From: Lusitaniella coriacea LEGE 07157
Lineage (GTDB): Bacteria > Cyanobacteriota > Cyanobacteriia > Cyanobacteriales > Spirulinaceae
NCBI RefSeq assembly: GCF_015207425.1
Contig: NZ_JADEWZ010000009.1
Coordinates: 1-64,000 of the forward strand
DNA: 64,000 nt
Reading direction: 5' to 3'
The notes under the pieces are model-generated. The model had not been told where the DNA came from, made no database searches, and saw nothing but the letters and a program-made list of their open reading frames with translations. The first letter of the stretch is position 1; every line of letters starts with the position of its first letter. Position numbers and translations under genes: made by a program. Positions 19,761 to 29,023 of this stretch are shown here, one piece after another.

Positions 19761-20762
19761 CTACCTTCCCCACTCAAAAATCGCACCGCCCCAGGTCAAT
19801 CCGGCACCAAAACCCGATACGGCAAGAATATCTCCCGTTTGGATTTTACCCGCCCGTACAGCTTCATCAAGGGCAATAGGAATCGACGCGGCAGAAGTGT
19901 TGCCATACTTTGCGAGATTGCTCACCACTCGTTCTGCGGGAATGCCCAAGCGTTGAGCGACTGCATCCATAATTCGTTGATTGGCTTGGTGGAGGATCAG
20001 CCAATTGATATCTTCTGCGGTCAAGTTGGCGCGAAACATCACCTTGGAGAGAATTTCTGGGACTTTCGCCACCGCAAAACGGTACACTTCGCGTCCGTTC
20101 ATCGTAATGGGTTGATAGGTTCCTTGCGCGATCGCGACATCTCCGATGAGGGTTTGAGACTCCCCTCGATACGCCAGGTTAAGGCAATGATTTTGCGTGC
20201 CATTGCTTGCCAGCTCGAATCCTAACAGGCGATCGCGCGATTCATCTGCTTGCAAGACCATCGCCCCCGCACCGTCCCCAAATAAAACGCAGGTCGCGCG
20301 GTCAGACCAATTCACCCAACGAGAGAGAATATCCGCCCCAATCACCACCACATTGCGATACGCGCCCGTATAAATAAATTGCGCCGCCGTCACCACCCCA
20401 AAGACAAATCCCGAACAAGCCGCAGTCAAATCGAACGCCACTGCTTGGGTTGCGCCAATAGCGTGTTGAATTTTGACCGCACTGCCAAACAGATCGTCTG
20501 GGGTTGAGGTTGCCAAAACGATCAAATCGATATCTGTGGGTGAAAGTTGAGCCATCGCGATCGCGTTTTGAGCCGCCTGTGCCGCAAGCTCGCATAAAGA
20601 CTCCTCTGCACCCGCCAAACGCCTTGCTTGAATTCCAGTCCGACTGCTAATCCATTCGTCAGAAGTCTCAACAATCTGGCTGAGAGACTCATTGGTCAAT
20701 TCTACTGTCGGTGTCGCAGAACCGCTTCCGGTAATTGCGATTCCCATCCCTAATTGCTTCAA
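19761..20762 (-). CDS. fabH: Beta-ketoacyl-ACP synthase III
   Basis: FabH condenses acetyl-CoA with malonyl-ACP to start fatty-acid synthesis. It has 333 residues with the triad Cys116 (TAACSGF), His in LILHQANQR and Asn in KYGNTSAAS. The start is TTG at 20762, supported by GGAG seven bases upstream; ATG 20747 (MGIAITGSG) is the alternative. It lies 69 bp after plsX on the same strand, consistent with one operon. Confidence 0.97.
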   Translation of the reverse strand: MKQLGMGIAITGSGSATPTVELTNESLSQIVETSDEWISSRTGIQARRLAGAEESLCELAAQAAQNAIAMAQLSPTDIDLIVLATSTPDDLFGSAVKIQHAIGATQAVAFDLTAACSGFVFGVVTAAQFIYTGAYRNVVVIGADILSRWVNWSDRATCVLFGDGAGAMVLQADESRDRLLGFELASNGTQNHCLNLAYRGESQTLIGDVAIAQGTYQPITMNGREVYRFAVAKVPEILSKVMFRANLTAEDINWLILHQANQRIMDAVAQRLGIPAERVVSNLAKYGNTSAASIPIALDEAVRAGKIQTGDILAVSGFGAGLTWGGAIFEWGR

Positions 20763-20831
20763 GGTCTTTCTCCATCCATCGCCGCTAAACCCCCAGACAA
20801 TTTATCTCAATAAATCGCCTCTTTCTTTGTA

Positions 20832-21884
20832 TTAGCTCTCTGTTGACGATTGAACGCTCGCTACAGATTGCCCTTGACTCTGAGCATAAGAGGTTTGAAT
20901 CCGCTCTAATACCTGATGGTCAATAGCCTCTTTCGCCAAGCGGATCGCATTAAAAATAGAAGGAGCTTGAGAACTGCCGTGGCTGATAATACAAATACCA
21001 TCAACCCCTAACAGCAATCCTCCCCCATGTTCGGCGTGGTCGATGCGCTGCTTAATGCGTCGCAGGTTGGGCTTGAGCAAAGCGGTTCCCAGTTGACCGC
21101 GCAAGCCGTAAGGGAGTTCCTCTCGCATGGTTTGCAAGAGAACATCGCCAATCGCTTCGGCAAACTTCAGGAGAATATTGCCCACGAACCCATCGCAAAC
21201 AATCACGTCAAACTGACCGGAGAGAACATCTCGTCCTTCTGCGTTCCCAATGAAAGGAATGTGAGGATTCTCCTCTAGAAGTTGATAGGTTTGCAACGCC
21301 ACATCATTGCCCTTGCAAGACTCTTCTCCAATGTTGAGCAGACCCACTTTGGGATCTTCAACCCCCAAGGCATACTGGCTGTAAACCTTGCCCATCAAGG
21401 CAAATTGTTCGAGATATTTCGGGCGACAGTCTACATTTGCCCCCACATCCAAAACAATAACTGACTTATTCGCCATCAAAGTGGGAAATACCGCACCAAT
21501 TGCGGGTCTGGCAATTCCTTTTAAACGACCGAGGCGGAGTAAACCCGCTGCCATCGCCGCACCAGAGTGACCCGCAGACACGACTCCACTCGCTCGCTTG
21601 TTTTTAACCAAATCCATTGCCACGTTAATTGAGGCTTTGGGTTTGCGTCGCAAACTGGTCAGCGGTTCTTCGTGCATGGAAATCACATCCTCTGCCGGAA
21701 CAATTTCCAATTTCCTAGAGGTTGGATGGTTTTGGAGAACGGCTTCAATTTGATGGGGATCGCCCACCAGCAAAATCTCTATATCGAGTTCTTCGGAAGC
21801 TCTAATTGCTCCAGCAACAATTTCAGCAGGGGCGTAGTCCCCTCCCATAGCGTCAACTGCAATCTTTTCGCGCGTCGATCCCAT
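20832..21884 (-). CDS. plsX: Phosphate acyltransferase PlsX
   Basis: PlsX converts acyl-ACP and phosphate to acyl-phosphate, the donor for PlsY in phospholipid synthesis. It is a peripheral membrane enzyme. The 350-residue protein shows the family opening IAVDAMGGDYAP, the segment SAGHSGAAMAAGLLRLG, and GVDGICIISHGSS near the C-terminus. It is the first gene of the plsX-fabH-fabD set, the order conserved in many bacteria. A C-terminal extension of about 20 residues (QSQGQSVASVQSSTES) is probably disordered. Confidence 0.97.
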   Translation of the reverse strand: MGSTREKIAVDAMGGDYAPAEIVAGAIRASEELDIEILLVGDPHQIEAVLQNHPTSRKLEIVPAEDVISMHEEPLTSLRRKPKASINVAMDLVKNKRASGVVSAGHSGAAMAAGLLRLGRLKGIARPAIGAVFPTLMANKSVIVLDVGANVDCRPKYLEQFALMGKVYSQYALGVEDPKVGLLNIGEESCKGNDVALQTYQLLEENPHIPFIGNAEGRDVLSGQFDVIVCDGFVGNILLKFAEAIGDVLLQTMREELPYGLRGQLGTALLKPNLRRIKQRIDHAEHGGGLLLGVDGICIISHGSSQAPSIFNAIRLAKEAIDHQVLERIQTSYAQSQGQSVASVQSSTES

Positions 21885-22140
21885 CGATCAATAGTAATAG
21901 AAGCTTTCAAGGATTTTAACAGGTAACGGGATATCAAAGGATTTTGCCTTCGCAATCCGTCTTTGTCTTACTGTGTATGGTAATCAATAGGTTGTCAAAA
22001 GCGTACAAAAAAGTAGATTTAAACCTTATTTCAGCGAAATCCACTCTAGTATATAGCGTTTCCTAATCTGTTGGGGTACAAAATCCTGAGCTTGAGGGAA
22101 CAGCGGACGCACCTTGCAGCAATGAGAATTGCGATAAATC

Positions 22141-22737
22141 CTATTTGTTTCGACGCGCTTGTTGTTGAATCTCTGAGATGGAGAAAATGGCTTTAAAGGT
22201 AAGTCCTTGGGATTGATAAAGTTGGGCACCGCCTTGTTCGCGATCGACGAGTGCTAGAATTTGCTCGACGCGATAGCCCACGGCTTGCAAGCGTTCGACG
22301 GCAATCATTGCCGAGCGTCCTGTGGTAACGACATCTTCTAGGACGACGACTTTTGCTCCGGGTGCTAAAGTGGGTCCTTCAATGTAGGCTTGGGTTCCGT
22401 GTCCTTTTGGTGCTTTGCGAATAATCAGCGCGGGAATGGGATGATTTTCCCAGGCGGAAACGATGCTAACGGCGGTCACCATTGGGTCGGCACCGAGGGT
22501 TAATCCGGCGATGGCTTGGGTATCTGGGGGGAGAAAAGAAAAGAGCAGGCGACCGAGGGTTAATGCACCTTCGGCTCTTAAGGTGACTTGCTTTCCGTTG
22601 ATATAGTAGCTGCTGCGTTGCCCGGAGGAGAGAAGAAAATTTCCTTCCTGGTAAGCGAATTGGGTCAACAATTGCAAAAGCTGAGAGCGCAGGGTTTTTT
22701 CGTCGTTGATTTGAGGGGAATCGGAAGCGTTTTTCAT
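22141..22737 (-). CDS. pyrE: Orotate phosphoribosyltransferase
   Basis: PyrE joins orotate to PRPP to give OMP in pyrimidine synthesis. About 198 residues from ATG 22737 (MKNASDSP). A longer frame with a TTG start at 22815 adds 26 residues without family similarity. The core begins FAYQEGNFLLSSGQRSSYYINGK. The PRPP-binding loop VVVLEDVVTTGRSAM is intact, as is the flexible-loop lysine stretch IIRKAPKGHGTQ. It is divergent from the exported-protein gene at 22846. Confidence 0.95.
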   Translation of the reverse strand: MKNASDSPQINDEKTLRSQLLQLLTQFAYQEGNFLLSSGQRSSYYINGKQVTLRAEGALTLGRLLFSFLPPDTQAIAGLTLGADPMVTAVSIVSAWENHPIPALIIRKAPKGHGTQAYIEGPTLAPGAKVVVLEDVVTTGRSAMIAVERLQAVGYRVEQILALVDREQGGAQLYQSQGLTFKAIFSISEIQQQARRNK

Positions 22738-22845
22738 TTGTAGAGAGGAAAATTTTCGGGAAAAGTCGATCGCGGGTCGTGCGATTGACTGAGATTCGGA
22801 TACAATTGAAGGCAAATTTTCGGGAAAAATTCAAGGTTTGTCCCA

Positions 22846-23280
22846 ATGAATCAAACGATCAAACTGTCCGCAATCGCTGTTTTTAGTGTATTCGCCTCTG
22901 CCGCGATCGCTCAAGCCCAAGTCCAAGTTTATTCCAACACCTTCGAGCTAATTGATTTCCAGTCGATTCCCGATGCTTTTGATGAAGAGTATTCGGAGTT
23001 CTCTGGCGAAGCCTTCGACCGGGGTCGCCTTTTCGGTCCAGTTCAAAGCCTCGTTGGATTGCCTCTCTTTCCAGACACATCAATTTCTCGCGATCTCAAC
23101 GACGTGCATAAGCTCTATGTCGAGCTATTGAATGCACAAAATACAAGCGGTCCCATTTTGCGCACGCCGGATTTGCCCAACCCCTTTAGTTCTACGTTGC
23201 TCTCAAATCCCGCTTACTTTGGGACTCGAACTGTCGTTCCGGGAAGTGAATTTATTTTTGAAGTTGCGCCGATTCGTTAA
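22846..23280 (+). CDS. Exported protein of unknown function
   Basis: Protein of 144 residues with a clear Sec signal peptide: charged start MNQTIK, hydrophobic core to residue 20, and probable cleavage after AQA near residue 24. The mature part is acidic and proline-rich, without cysteines, and matches no family I know. It should be periplasmic or outside the cell. It is followed by a tRNA gene on the opposite strand. Confidence 0.75.
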   Translation: MNQTIKLSAIAVFSVFASAAIAQAQVQVYSNTFELIDFQSIPDAFDEEYSEFSGEAFDRGRLFGPVQSLVGLPLFPDTSISRDLNDVHKLYVELLNAQNTSGPILRTPDLPNPFSSTLLSNPAYFGTRTVVPGSEFIFEVAPIR

Positions 23281-23320
23281 AAACGTGCGGTTTTTCCTTC
23301 GAGAGGGTTGAATAAAGTAG

Positions 23321-23393
23321 TCCAGGGTGCAGGAGTTGAACCTGCCTAGGGCGAATTATGAGTTCGCTGCCTCAACCGCTCGGCCAACCCTGG
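23321..23393 (-). tRNA. trnI: tRNA-Ile (CAT, lysidine-modified type)
   Basis: tRNA of 73 nt: acceptor CCAGGGT/ACCCTGG, anticodon stem GCGAA/TTCGC, loop CTCATAA with anticodon CAT, T arm GCAGG-TTCAACT-CCTGC. A CAT anticodon could mean Met, initiator Met or Ile2. The D arm GGCCGAGCGGTTGAGGC and the T arm resemble chloroplast trnI-CAU. The first pair is a normal C-G, not the mismatch of the initiator. I therefore call Ile with C34 modified to lysidine. Confidence 0.8.
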
Positions 23394-23562
23394 TTGCTAC
23401 CTTTCTCCCACTGCGTTTTGTCAAATAGGGCGCGTGTTTTGGAAGAAAAAGCTAGACTATTATAACTTGGACGGGGGAAAGAGAATCGAGCAATGGTTTG
23501 CTTTTTGGCAAAAATATGTAATGTATCTTTTATGTTATCAATCGCAATGGTTTTAAGGCGCG

Positions 23563-24288
23563 ATGAAATTTAATTCCACTGTGGCATTGACTTTTGTTTT
23601 GCTGGTGATGATGTTGAGCGCTGGCGCGGTGAGCGGCGTTTGGGGCTATACAATGGGTCGCGAAGCCCTCAAAGGCGTGACGCAACCCAATACCAGTCCC
23701 GCAAAGAAACTGACGGGAAAATCCAAAGGATCTGCCGATTCCAAAAATCTCAAAATTTTGCTGAAGGAAGAAGAGATTTTCAAAGCCGTTCGAGAACACA
23801 TCAGTCGCAATAGCAATCCAAATTCGCAAAAAGATCCTGAAGAAAAGAAAAAAGATTCCACAGAATCGGACAGTTTTACCAAAAAGGATGAGTCCGAAGA
23901 GGAGAAATCAACCGATTCAGAAGAGTCGCGCGAAGAAGCTCAAAATCTCCCGATTCAAAGCCAAGATCGCGGAGTCACGATGGAAGTGACTCGCACCTCC
24001 CAAGAAAATGGGTCCTTATTGCTGGCGGTGAACTTACAAAATGAAAGTGCCAAAACCGTGCGCTTTCTTTACAGTTTTCTGGAAGTGAAAGACGATAAAG
24101 GTCGAACCCTCAGTGCCATTACCGATGGTTTACCGGGAGAATTGCCCAACAATGGCAAGAACTTCTCTGGCGTTGTGAAAATTCCCAGCGCTTTGTTAGA
24201 GAATGCGAGCAAGCTATCGATTACCCTAACGGACTATCCCGACCAAAAACTGCAACTCAACCTCTCAGGCATCCCCGTAGAAAAGTAA
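23563..24288 (+). CDS. Membrane-anchored protein with C-terminal beta-sandwich domain, unknown
   Basis: Protein of 241 residues. One hydrophobic segment (residues 5-28) anchors it. Residues 75-130 are very rich in Glu, Lys, Ser and Asp and are probably disordered. Residues 135-241 (GVTMEVTRTSQENGSLLLAVNLQNES...) alternate strands as in Ig-like or DUF4352-like folds. The C-terminal domain should be periplasmic. No catalytic motif is visible and I do not recognise a named family. Confidence 0.7.
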   Translation: MKFNSTVALTFVLLVMMLSAGAVSGVWGYTMGREALKGVTQPNTSPAKKLTGKSKGSADSKNLKILLKEEEIFKAVREHISRNSNPNSQKDPEEKKKDSTESDSFTKKDESEEEKSTDSEESREEAQNLPIQSQDRGVTMEVTRTSQENGSLLLAVNLQNESAKTVRFLYSFLEVKDDKGRTLSAITDGLPGELPNNGKNFSGVVKIPSALLENASKLSITLTDYPDQKLQLNLSGIPVEK

Positions 24289-24375
24289 GCGAACGTGGAA
24301 TACAGATACAATTTCTAACGAACCCACTCAATCTGTCTTCCATGCATTATCGCGTCAGACTTTTTTCTTTTTGCT

Positions 24376-25788
24376 GTGAGTCTTGATATGCAACTAACCA
24401 GTCAGGATATTTTGATGCGGTTGTTGTTAATTCTGCTGCTCATTGCGATTAATGCCTTTTTTGTTACGGCGGAATTCTCAATGGTTTCTGTGCGACGATC
24501 GCGCATTAACCAACTGGTTGAATCCGGAGACGTACAAGCTCAAACCGTTCAATCGCTTCAACGCAGTATCGAACGACTGCTCTCAACCACCCAATTGGGA
24601 ATTACCCTCTCCAGTTTAGCTTTGGGTTGGATTGGCGAGCGAACAATGGCGGTTGTCGTTTTGCAACTGACGGCAATTCTCGATCTCCCGGCAACGGCGG
24701 AGAAGGCGCTGGCACACTTTCTAACCGTGCCGATGGCATTTTTTCTCCTGGTTTACCTGCAAATCGTTCTGGGGGAATTATGCCCAAAATCCGTTGCCCT
24801 ACTCTATTCCGAGCAACTTGCGCGGTTTTTAGGGCCTCCCAGTCTCGCGATCGCGCGCATCTTTAACCCCTTCATCTGGACTCTCAACCAATCCACCCGC
24901 CTACTCCTGCGCTTAGTCGGCATTCAGTACGCCGGACAAGGAGGGTACAATCGCGTCACTCCCGAAGAATTACAACTGATCATCACGACAGAACGGGAAT
25001 CTACCGGACTCGAAGCCGAAGAACGAGAACTCCTCAACAACGTCTTTGAATTTAGCGAAGTCATTGCCGGAGAAGTGATGGTTCCCAGAACCAGTTTGAG
25101 CGCGATCGAGCATTGCGCAACCTTTGACACTCTCCTCCAAGAAGTTGTCAAGAAAGGTCATTCCCGCTATCCCGTGACTGGAGAATCCCTCGATGACGTT
25201 CTGGGTATTGTTGATTTCAAAGAACTCGCCAAACCCTTAGCCCAAGGAAGACTCAAGCCGGAAACGCCCATTCAACCTTGGATCAAACCCGCTCGATTTG
25301 TCCCGGAATTTACTCCTCTCAGCGAATTATTAACCCTCATGCAGCGCTCGCAACTAGAAATGGTTATGGTGGTTGACGAGTTCGGGGGAACCGCAGGATT
25401 GGTCACTCTCAAAGACTTAATTGATGAAATCATCGGCGATCGCGCGGAATTAGACAACCCCGAAAAATTGGCCCTGCAAATGCTCGACGACCAAACCTTC
25501 TTAATCGAAGCACAGATGGATATTGAAGAGGTCAACGAGTTACTCGATTTAAACTTACCCGTAACCGATGAATACCAAACCCTCGGTGGATTTTTACTCT
25601 ACCATTTCCAAAAAATTCCCACCCAAGGCGAAACCCTGCTCTACGACAATTTAGATTTAACCATTGTTTCTGCTCAAGGTCCCCGCCTCTACCAGATTTG
25701 CATCCATCGAAAGGACTCAGATCGCTCATCAGTCATCAGTCATCAATTATCAGCGCCTGACAGCGAGGCAGAGGGCAGTAGGCAGTAG
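24376..25788 (+). CDS. CNNM/HlyC-CorC family membrane protein (DUF21, CBS, CorC_HlyC)
   Basis: Protein of 470 residues with the full family layout: four-helix DUF21 domain (about 5-190, NAFFVTAEFSMVSVRRSRI), CBS pair (about 210-340, [21 protein letters not shown]), and the C-terminal CorC_HlyC domain (about 355-440, DEYQTLGGFLLYHF). The start is GTG 24376 or ATG 24388. The last 25 residues (SSVISHQLS...) are translated from the low-complexity repeat that also fills nearby spacers, so the original stop has probably been lost to repeat insertion. Likely role: divalent cation homeostasis. Confidence 0.92.
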   Translation: MSLDMQLTSQDILMRLLLILLLIAINAFFVTAEFSMVSVRRSRINQLVESGDVQAQTVQSLQRSIERLLSTTQLGITLSSLALGWIGERTMAVVVLQLTAILDLPATAEKALAHFLTVPMAFFLLVYLQIVLGELCPKSVALLYSEQLARFLGPPSLAIARIFNPFIWTLNQSTRLLLRLVGIQYAGQGGYNRVTPEELQLIITTERESTGLEAEERELLNNVFEFSEVIAGEVMVPRTSLSAIEHCATFDTLLQEVVKKGHSRYPVTGESLDDVLGIVDFKELAKPLAQGRLKPETPIQPWIKPARFVPEFTPLSELLTLMQRSQLEMVMVVDEFGGTAGLVTLKDLIDEIIGDRAELDNPEKLALQMLDDQTFLIEAQMDIEEVNELLDLNLPVTDEYQTLGGFLLYHFQKIPTQGETLLYDNLDLTIVSAQGPRLYQICIHRKDSDRSSVISHQLSAPDSEAEGSRQ

Positions 25789-25866
25789 GGAGAAACGGAG
25801 AGTGGGTGACGCGGGGACACGGAGAATTTTTACGATGTGCAATTTGAAGGATTTGATATCACCGCG

Positions 25867-26040
25867 CTTTGTACAGGACAAAAAATGGAAAGCAAGATAA
25901 AAACTCTATTTTTTCGTAGGTTGGCGTTGAGCGCGAGCGAAACCCAACAAACTCAGGTAAAAGTCTTGCGAATGTTGGGTTTCATTTCATTCTACCCAAC
26001 CTACCTATGCGACTCACCATAACTTTTGTCCTGTACTCAG
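25867..26040. mobile_element. 174-bp MITE with inverted ends and 9-bp target duplication
   Basis: The ends are imperfect 17-bp inverted repeats: CTTTGTACAGGACAAAA on the left and, read on the other strand, CTGAGTACAGGACAAAA on the right. Both are directly flanked by the same 9 bp, ATCACCGCG (25858-25866 and 26041-26049), a target-site duplication. No coding capacity. The interior holds an 89-bp palindromic segment (25916-26004, GTAGGTTGG...CCAACCTAC). The right target copy overlaps the stop codon of the DUF3769 gene. Confidence 0.85.
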
Positions 26041-26041
26041 A

Positions 26042-28717
26042 TCACCGCGTTACACCTTGTTCGACAAACCTCACCCCACTTCCCCTAAAAGGTTCGGGGG
26101 AACCATTCCAGTTGAAATCGCTAATGCGCAAGCTCACTGCTGCGAGTCCCAAAACGGGGTTATAGCGAAATAGAATGTTGTGGGTGCGGCGACTGTACTC
26201 AACAATGTAGTCGGTACTAATTTCTTGAGAGGTGTCGAGGTTGATCGTGCTTTGAAAACCGAGTCGAAAAGGCCCGTAAATTTGTTGGGTAATCCCAAAG
26301 GAGAGGGTGCGGGTATCTACAAAGCGATCGAATAAGAAGGGAGAAGTGTCGCCGCGCAATCCTTGGGTATAGGTGACATTAAACCCCGTGTAGTCGAAGA
26401 AGGGACGGGAAAAGTGACCGAATTGTCCTTGTACGCCCAAACTCGCTGATAGCGTGGGCTGGCTGTCCCCGGAACTGTAGTAACTGGTTACGCCGTTTAA
26501 GGCGGTTGTGAGTTGCAGGTAAGGAACCACGGGAACGGGCGTATAGCGCAATCCTTCGTTCGGAGTGGCGGGGAGGGCTTCTCCTTGCCAGAGGGGAAAG
26601 TTTTTAGAGAGAAAGACTCCACCTTGATAGCGCGTGAGGTTGATGCGATTGTTCTGGCGAACGGCAGGAAGGAGATCGACGCGATCGGTATCGGCGGTAA
26701 TCGATTGGATACTGCCTTGGTAAGCGAGGTTAATGCCCGTGTCGCCGAGGGCAATGACGGGGGAGGTCAAAATCGCCCCAAAACTACTTTGCACGGTTTG
26801 AAAGCCCAGGGAGCCGTTAAAGAGACGATCGCGGAAATTGGCTTCTAGGGTCAGGGTATGGGGGTACGTCCAGATGTCAAGGGTTTGATTGAGGCGAACA
26901 TTGGCGCGTAGGTGGTTCTCAAAGTCGCCTAAATCCAAACTGGTTAATTCGGCACGGGCGCTGAGGAAGGTACGATCGCTAAAGCGAATATCTAATGCCC
27001 CTTTCCCCCCCGCAATATTGGGCGAAAAGCCGTCTTGAATCGTTCGTTGAACGAAGAATTGGGGGGTGAGTTGGAAGCGAATATTTTCGTCGCGGTAAAT
27101 TTCAAAGTTGCGTTCGAGAAAGACTCCACCTCGTTCGTCATCGTCGAATTTAATGGCAAATAAACCCGGATCGCGATCGCTGCGATCGAACACAAACCGT
27201 CGTGGAAAGAGGGGTAAGGCTAACCCTTGATCGAAGACTAGGCGAGGGTTATACAGCACGAGTTCCTCTGCTTCAGGGCCAATACTCCTAAATTCGGCAG
27301 AATCGGCGCGGACTTCTAATTCCGGTGGGGAAAAGGGATCGTTCGTGAGGCGCACGTCGGTTCCGCGCCAAGTATCCCCATCAAAATCCACTCTCGCGGC
27401 TTCAAAGCGCTGACGAGTGACTTCTCCTTGGGAACCCCCTGATGGGAAGGGAGAGCCTTGTACGTTGCCTGTGGTGCCGCCCACGGTAATTTGAACGCCG
27501 GGATTGGCGCTAACGTCTCGCAGGGGTTGATTGGCAAGCAAACGATCGCTTAAAGGACGAGTGACAAGGGTTCCATCGTTGGCAATACTGGGAGCGGTAT
27601 CTCTGGCAATGTTGGGCTGATAAATTTCGCCACTGGCGTTGAGGATGCTGCCGCGATCTTGAACGAAGAAGTATTCAAAGCGATCGCCGCGCAGGATTTG
27701 ATCGCCCCGCTTGAGGGCAACTTCCCCATCTGCAACGACAATGCGATTGCGGAGATTAATTTGTACGCGATCGGCGCTTAACACGCCTTTGTCGAAGCGC
27801 ATGACGGCGTTTCCTTGGGCGGTAACGACTTCTCGCTTTTGGTCGTATTCCTGCTCGTCGGAGGTTAGTTCGATAACGTCGGAGGGTTCGACGCGCAGGG
27901 GGGGAATGGGTTCGGGAATGGGAAGTTCTTGTCCTGTCGCATCCGTAGCGGGGATATTCATCTCAAAAGTTTGGGATGCTCCTCCTCGTTCTTGGGTGAG
28001 AAAACGGGCGTTGCGATTTTCTTCTGTTGCCCCGTTGTTGCGGGTGAGACTGGAAATGGGGATGGGTTTGGGGTTCCCTCGTCTCATTGTGCTGGGTGCG
28101 TCGAGGGGTTGGGAGGCGCGGCTATTCTTCTTTATTCCCCTTTGCGCGATCGGTTCAATGGTGCGATTTTCCGGTTCTGTCTCTTGGGATGGATTGCTGG
28201 AGTGGGAGACGGGCAATAGCTCGCCGTTAGGAGGTTTTTCCGTTTCCTCGGACTGCCTTGAGGCAGATTCTTTGAGGATTGCGCTGGCTTTTTTCTGGGT
28301 GGCACTTTCTGGGGTCTTTTCCGGCTCAAACACTCGAATCGACACGCTGGAGTCAATTTGATACTCTGGCGCTATTTTTAAGGGAGACTGCCTGGAAATT
28401 GGCTCTCCCAAGGATTCTGCTTTTTCGGAATGGGGGAGAGGCGAAGAATATTCTGGGGCAAAGTTTTCGGGTTTTGCTGGCTTCGCGCACTGTTGAGGAC
28501 AGATCGCGGAATTGGGTAACCCTTGATGGGTAACATTAACAGGATTTTCGGGAGTCGCGCGTGCTGCCAGAGGCAGATCGCTGTCGCGATCGTTGACTTC
28601 TTCTGAAACAATCGGTTGAACGATCGCAGGGGCTTCAGGAGGCGGAACGGGTACGGGCATTGTGTTTTGGTATCGCGATTTAAAATAGGCGGCTCCGAAT
28701 CCCCACCTTAACGGCAC
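26042..28717 (-). CDS. DUF3769 family outer-membrane protein, LptD-like
   Basis: Large protein of 891 residues, GTG start at 28717 (ATG 28660 also possible). Residues to about 265 are Pro/Glu-rich and disordered. Roughly 280-370 is an OstA/LptA-like beta-jellyroll (VIELTSDEQEYD, AVMRFDKGVLSADRV, VVADGEVALKRGDQ). The last 400 residues alternate short amphipathic strands typical of an outer-membrane barrel and end in GVRFVEQGVTR. In cyanobacteria this family is taken to be the LptD equivalent that inserts lipopolysaccharide into the outer leaflet. A MITE sits right at its stop codon. Confidence 0.85.
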   Translation of the reverse strand: MPLRWGFGAAYFKSRYQNTMPVPVPPPEAPAIVQPIVSEEVNDRDSDLPLAARATPENPVNVTHQGLPNSAICPQQCAKPAKPENFAPEYSSPLPHSEKAESLGEPISRQSPLKIAPEYQIDSSVSIRVFEPEKTPESATQKKASAILKESASRQSEETEKPPNGELLPVSHSSNPSQETEPENRTIEPIAQRGIKKNSRASQPLDAPSTMRRGNPKPIPISSLTRNNGATEENRNARFLTQERGGASQTFEMNIPATDATGQELPIPEPIPPLRVEPSDVIELTSDEQEYDQKREVVTAQGNAVMRFDKGVLSADRVQINLRNRIVVADGEVALKRGDQILRGDRFEYFFVQDRGSILNASGEIYQPNIARDTAPSIANDGTLVTRPLSDRLLANQPLRDVSANPGVQITVGGTTGNVQGSPFPSGGSQGEVTRQRFEAARVDFDGDTWRGTDVRLTNDPFSPPELEVRADSAEFRSIGPEAEELVLYNPRLVFDQGLALPLFPRRFVFDRSDRDPGLFAIKFDDDERGGVFLERNFEIYRDENIRFQLTPQFFVQRTIQDGFSPNIAGGKGALDIRFSDRTFLSARAELTSLDLGDFENHLRANVRLNQTLDIWTYPHTLTLEANFRDRLFNGSLGFQTVQSSFGAILTSPVIALGDTGINLAYQGSIQSITADTDRVDLLPAVRQNNRINLTRYQGGVFLSKNFPLWQGEALPATPNEGLRYTPVPVVPYLQLTTALNGVTSYYSSGDSQPTLSASLGVQGQFGHFSRPFFDYTGFNVTYTQGLRGDTSPFLFDRFVDTRTLSFGITQQIYGPFRLGFQSTINLDTSQEISTDYIVEYSRRTHNILFRYNPVLGLAAVSLRISDFNWNGSPEPFRGSGVRFVEQGVTR

Positions 28718-28906
28718 ACAGAAAAAATAGGCAAATGATTAGGGGTGAGAATAAGCTCACCCCAGTGCGATGATCCACAAGTTGCAGATGGGGAATTTAA
28801 GGATAAAAAGGGTTGGTACTGGACAAAGGGAAGGCACAAAATTAGGATTTTGCCCAACGAATATCTCGCTTTTCCCAAATTCCTCTCACTATATCCCCTA
28901 ACCTAA

Positions 28907-29023
28907 TTACTCCAAGTCGCGGCGTTTGGGATTCCGAGAAGGGTCGCTAGACAGGAAACCAAACACGAACAATGCTATGAAGAAAGCTACAACGATGTAA
29001 ACAGCAATTTTTAGAGTTACCAT
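28907..29023 (-). CDS. psbI: Photosystem II reaction-centre protein PsbI
   Basis: Complete 38-residue gene. The product opens [15 protein letters not shown] and ends [12 protein letters not shown], almost identical to known PsbI (one helix, N-terminus in the membrane, charged C-terminus). It binds near D1 in the PSII core and helps early assembly. A strong Shine-Dalgarno AAGGAGAG sits 5 bases before ATG 29023. It follows the DUF3769 gene divergently from nothing else and is probably transcribed alone. Confidence 0.97.
   Translation of the reverse strand: MVTLKIAVYIVVAFFIALFVFGFLSSDPSRNPKRRDLE

Noticed and set aside
22738-22815. N-terminal extension of pyrE from TTG 22815
   Set aside because: The extra 26 residues have no PyrE similarity; ATG 22737 gives the usual length.
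23321-23393. tRNA-Met or initiator tRNA
   Set aside because: The anticodon is CAT, but the first base pair is a normal C-G, the anticodon stem lacks the three G-C pairs of initiators, and the D and T arms match trnI-CAU.
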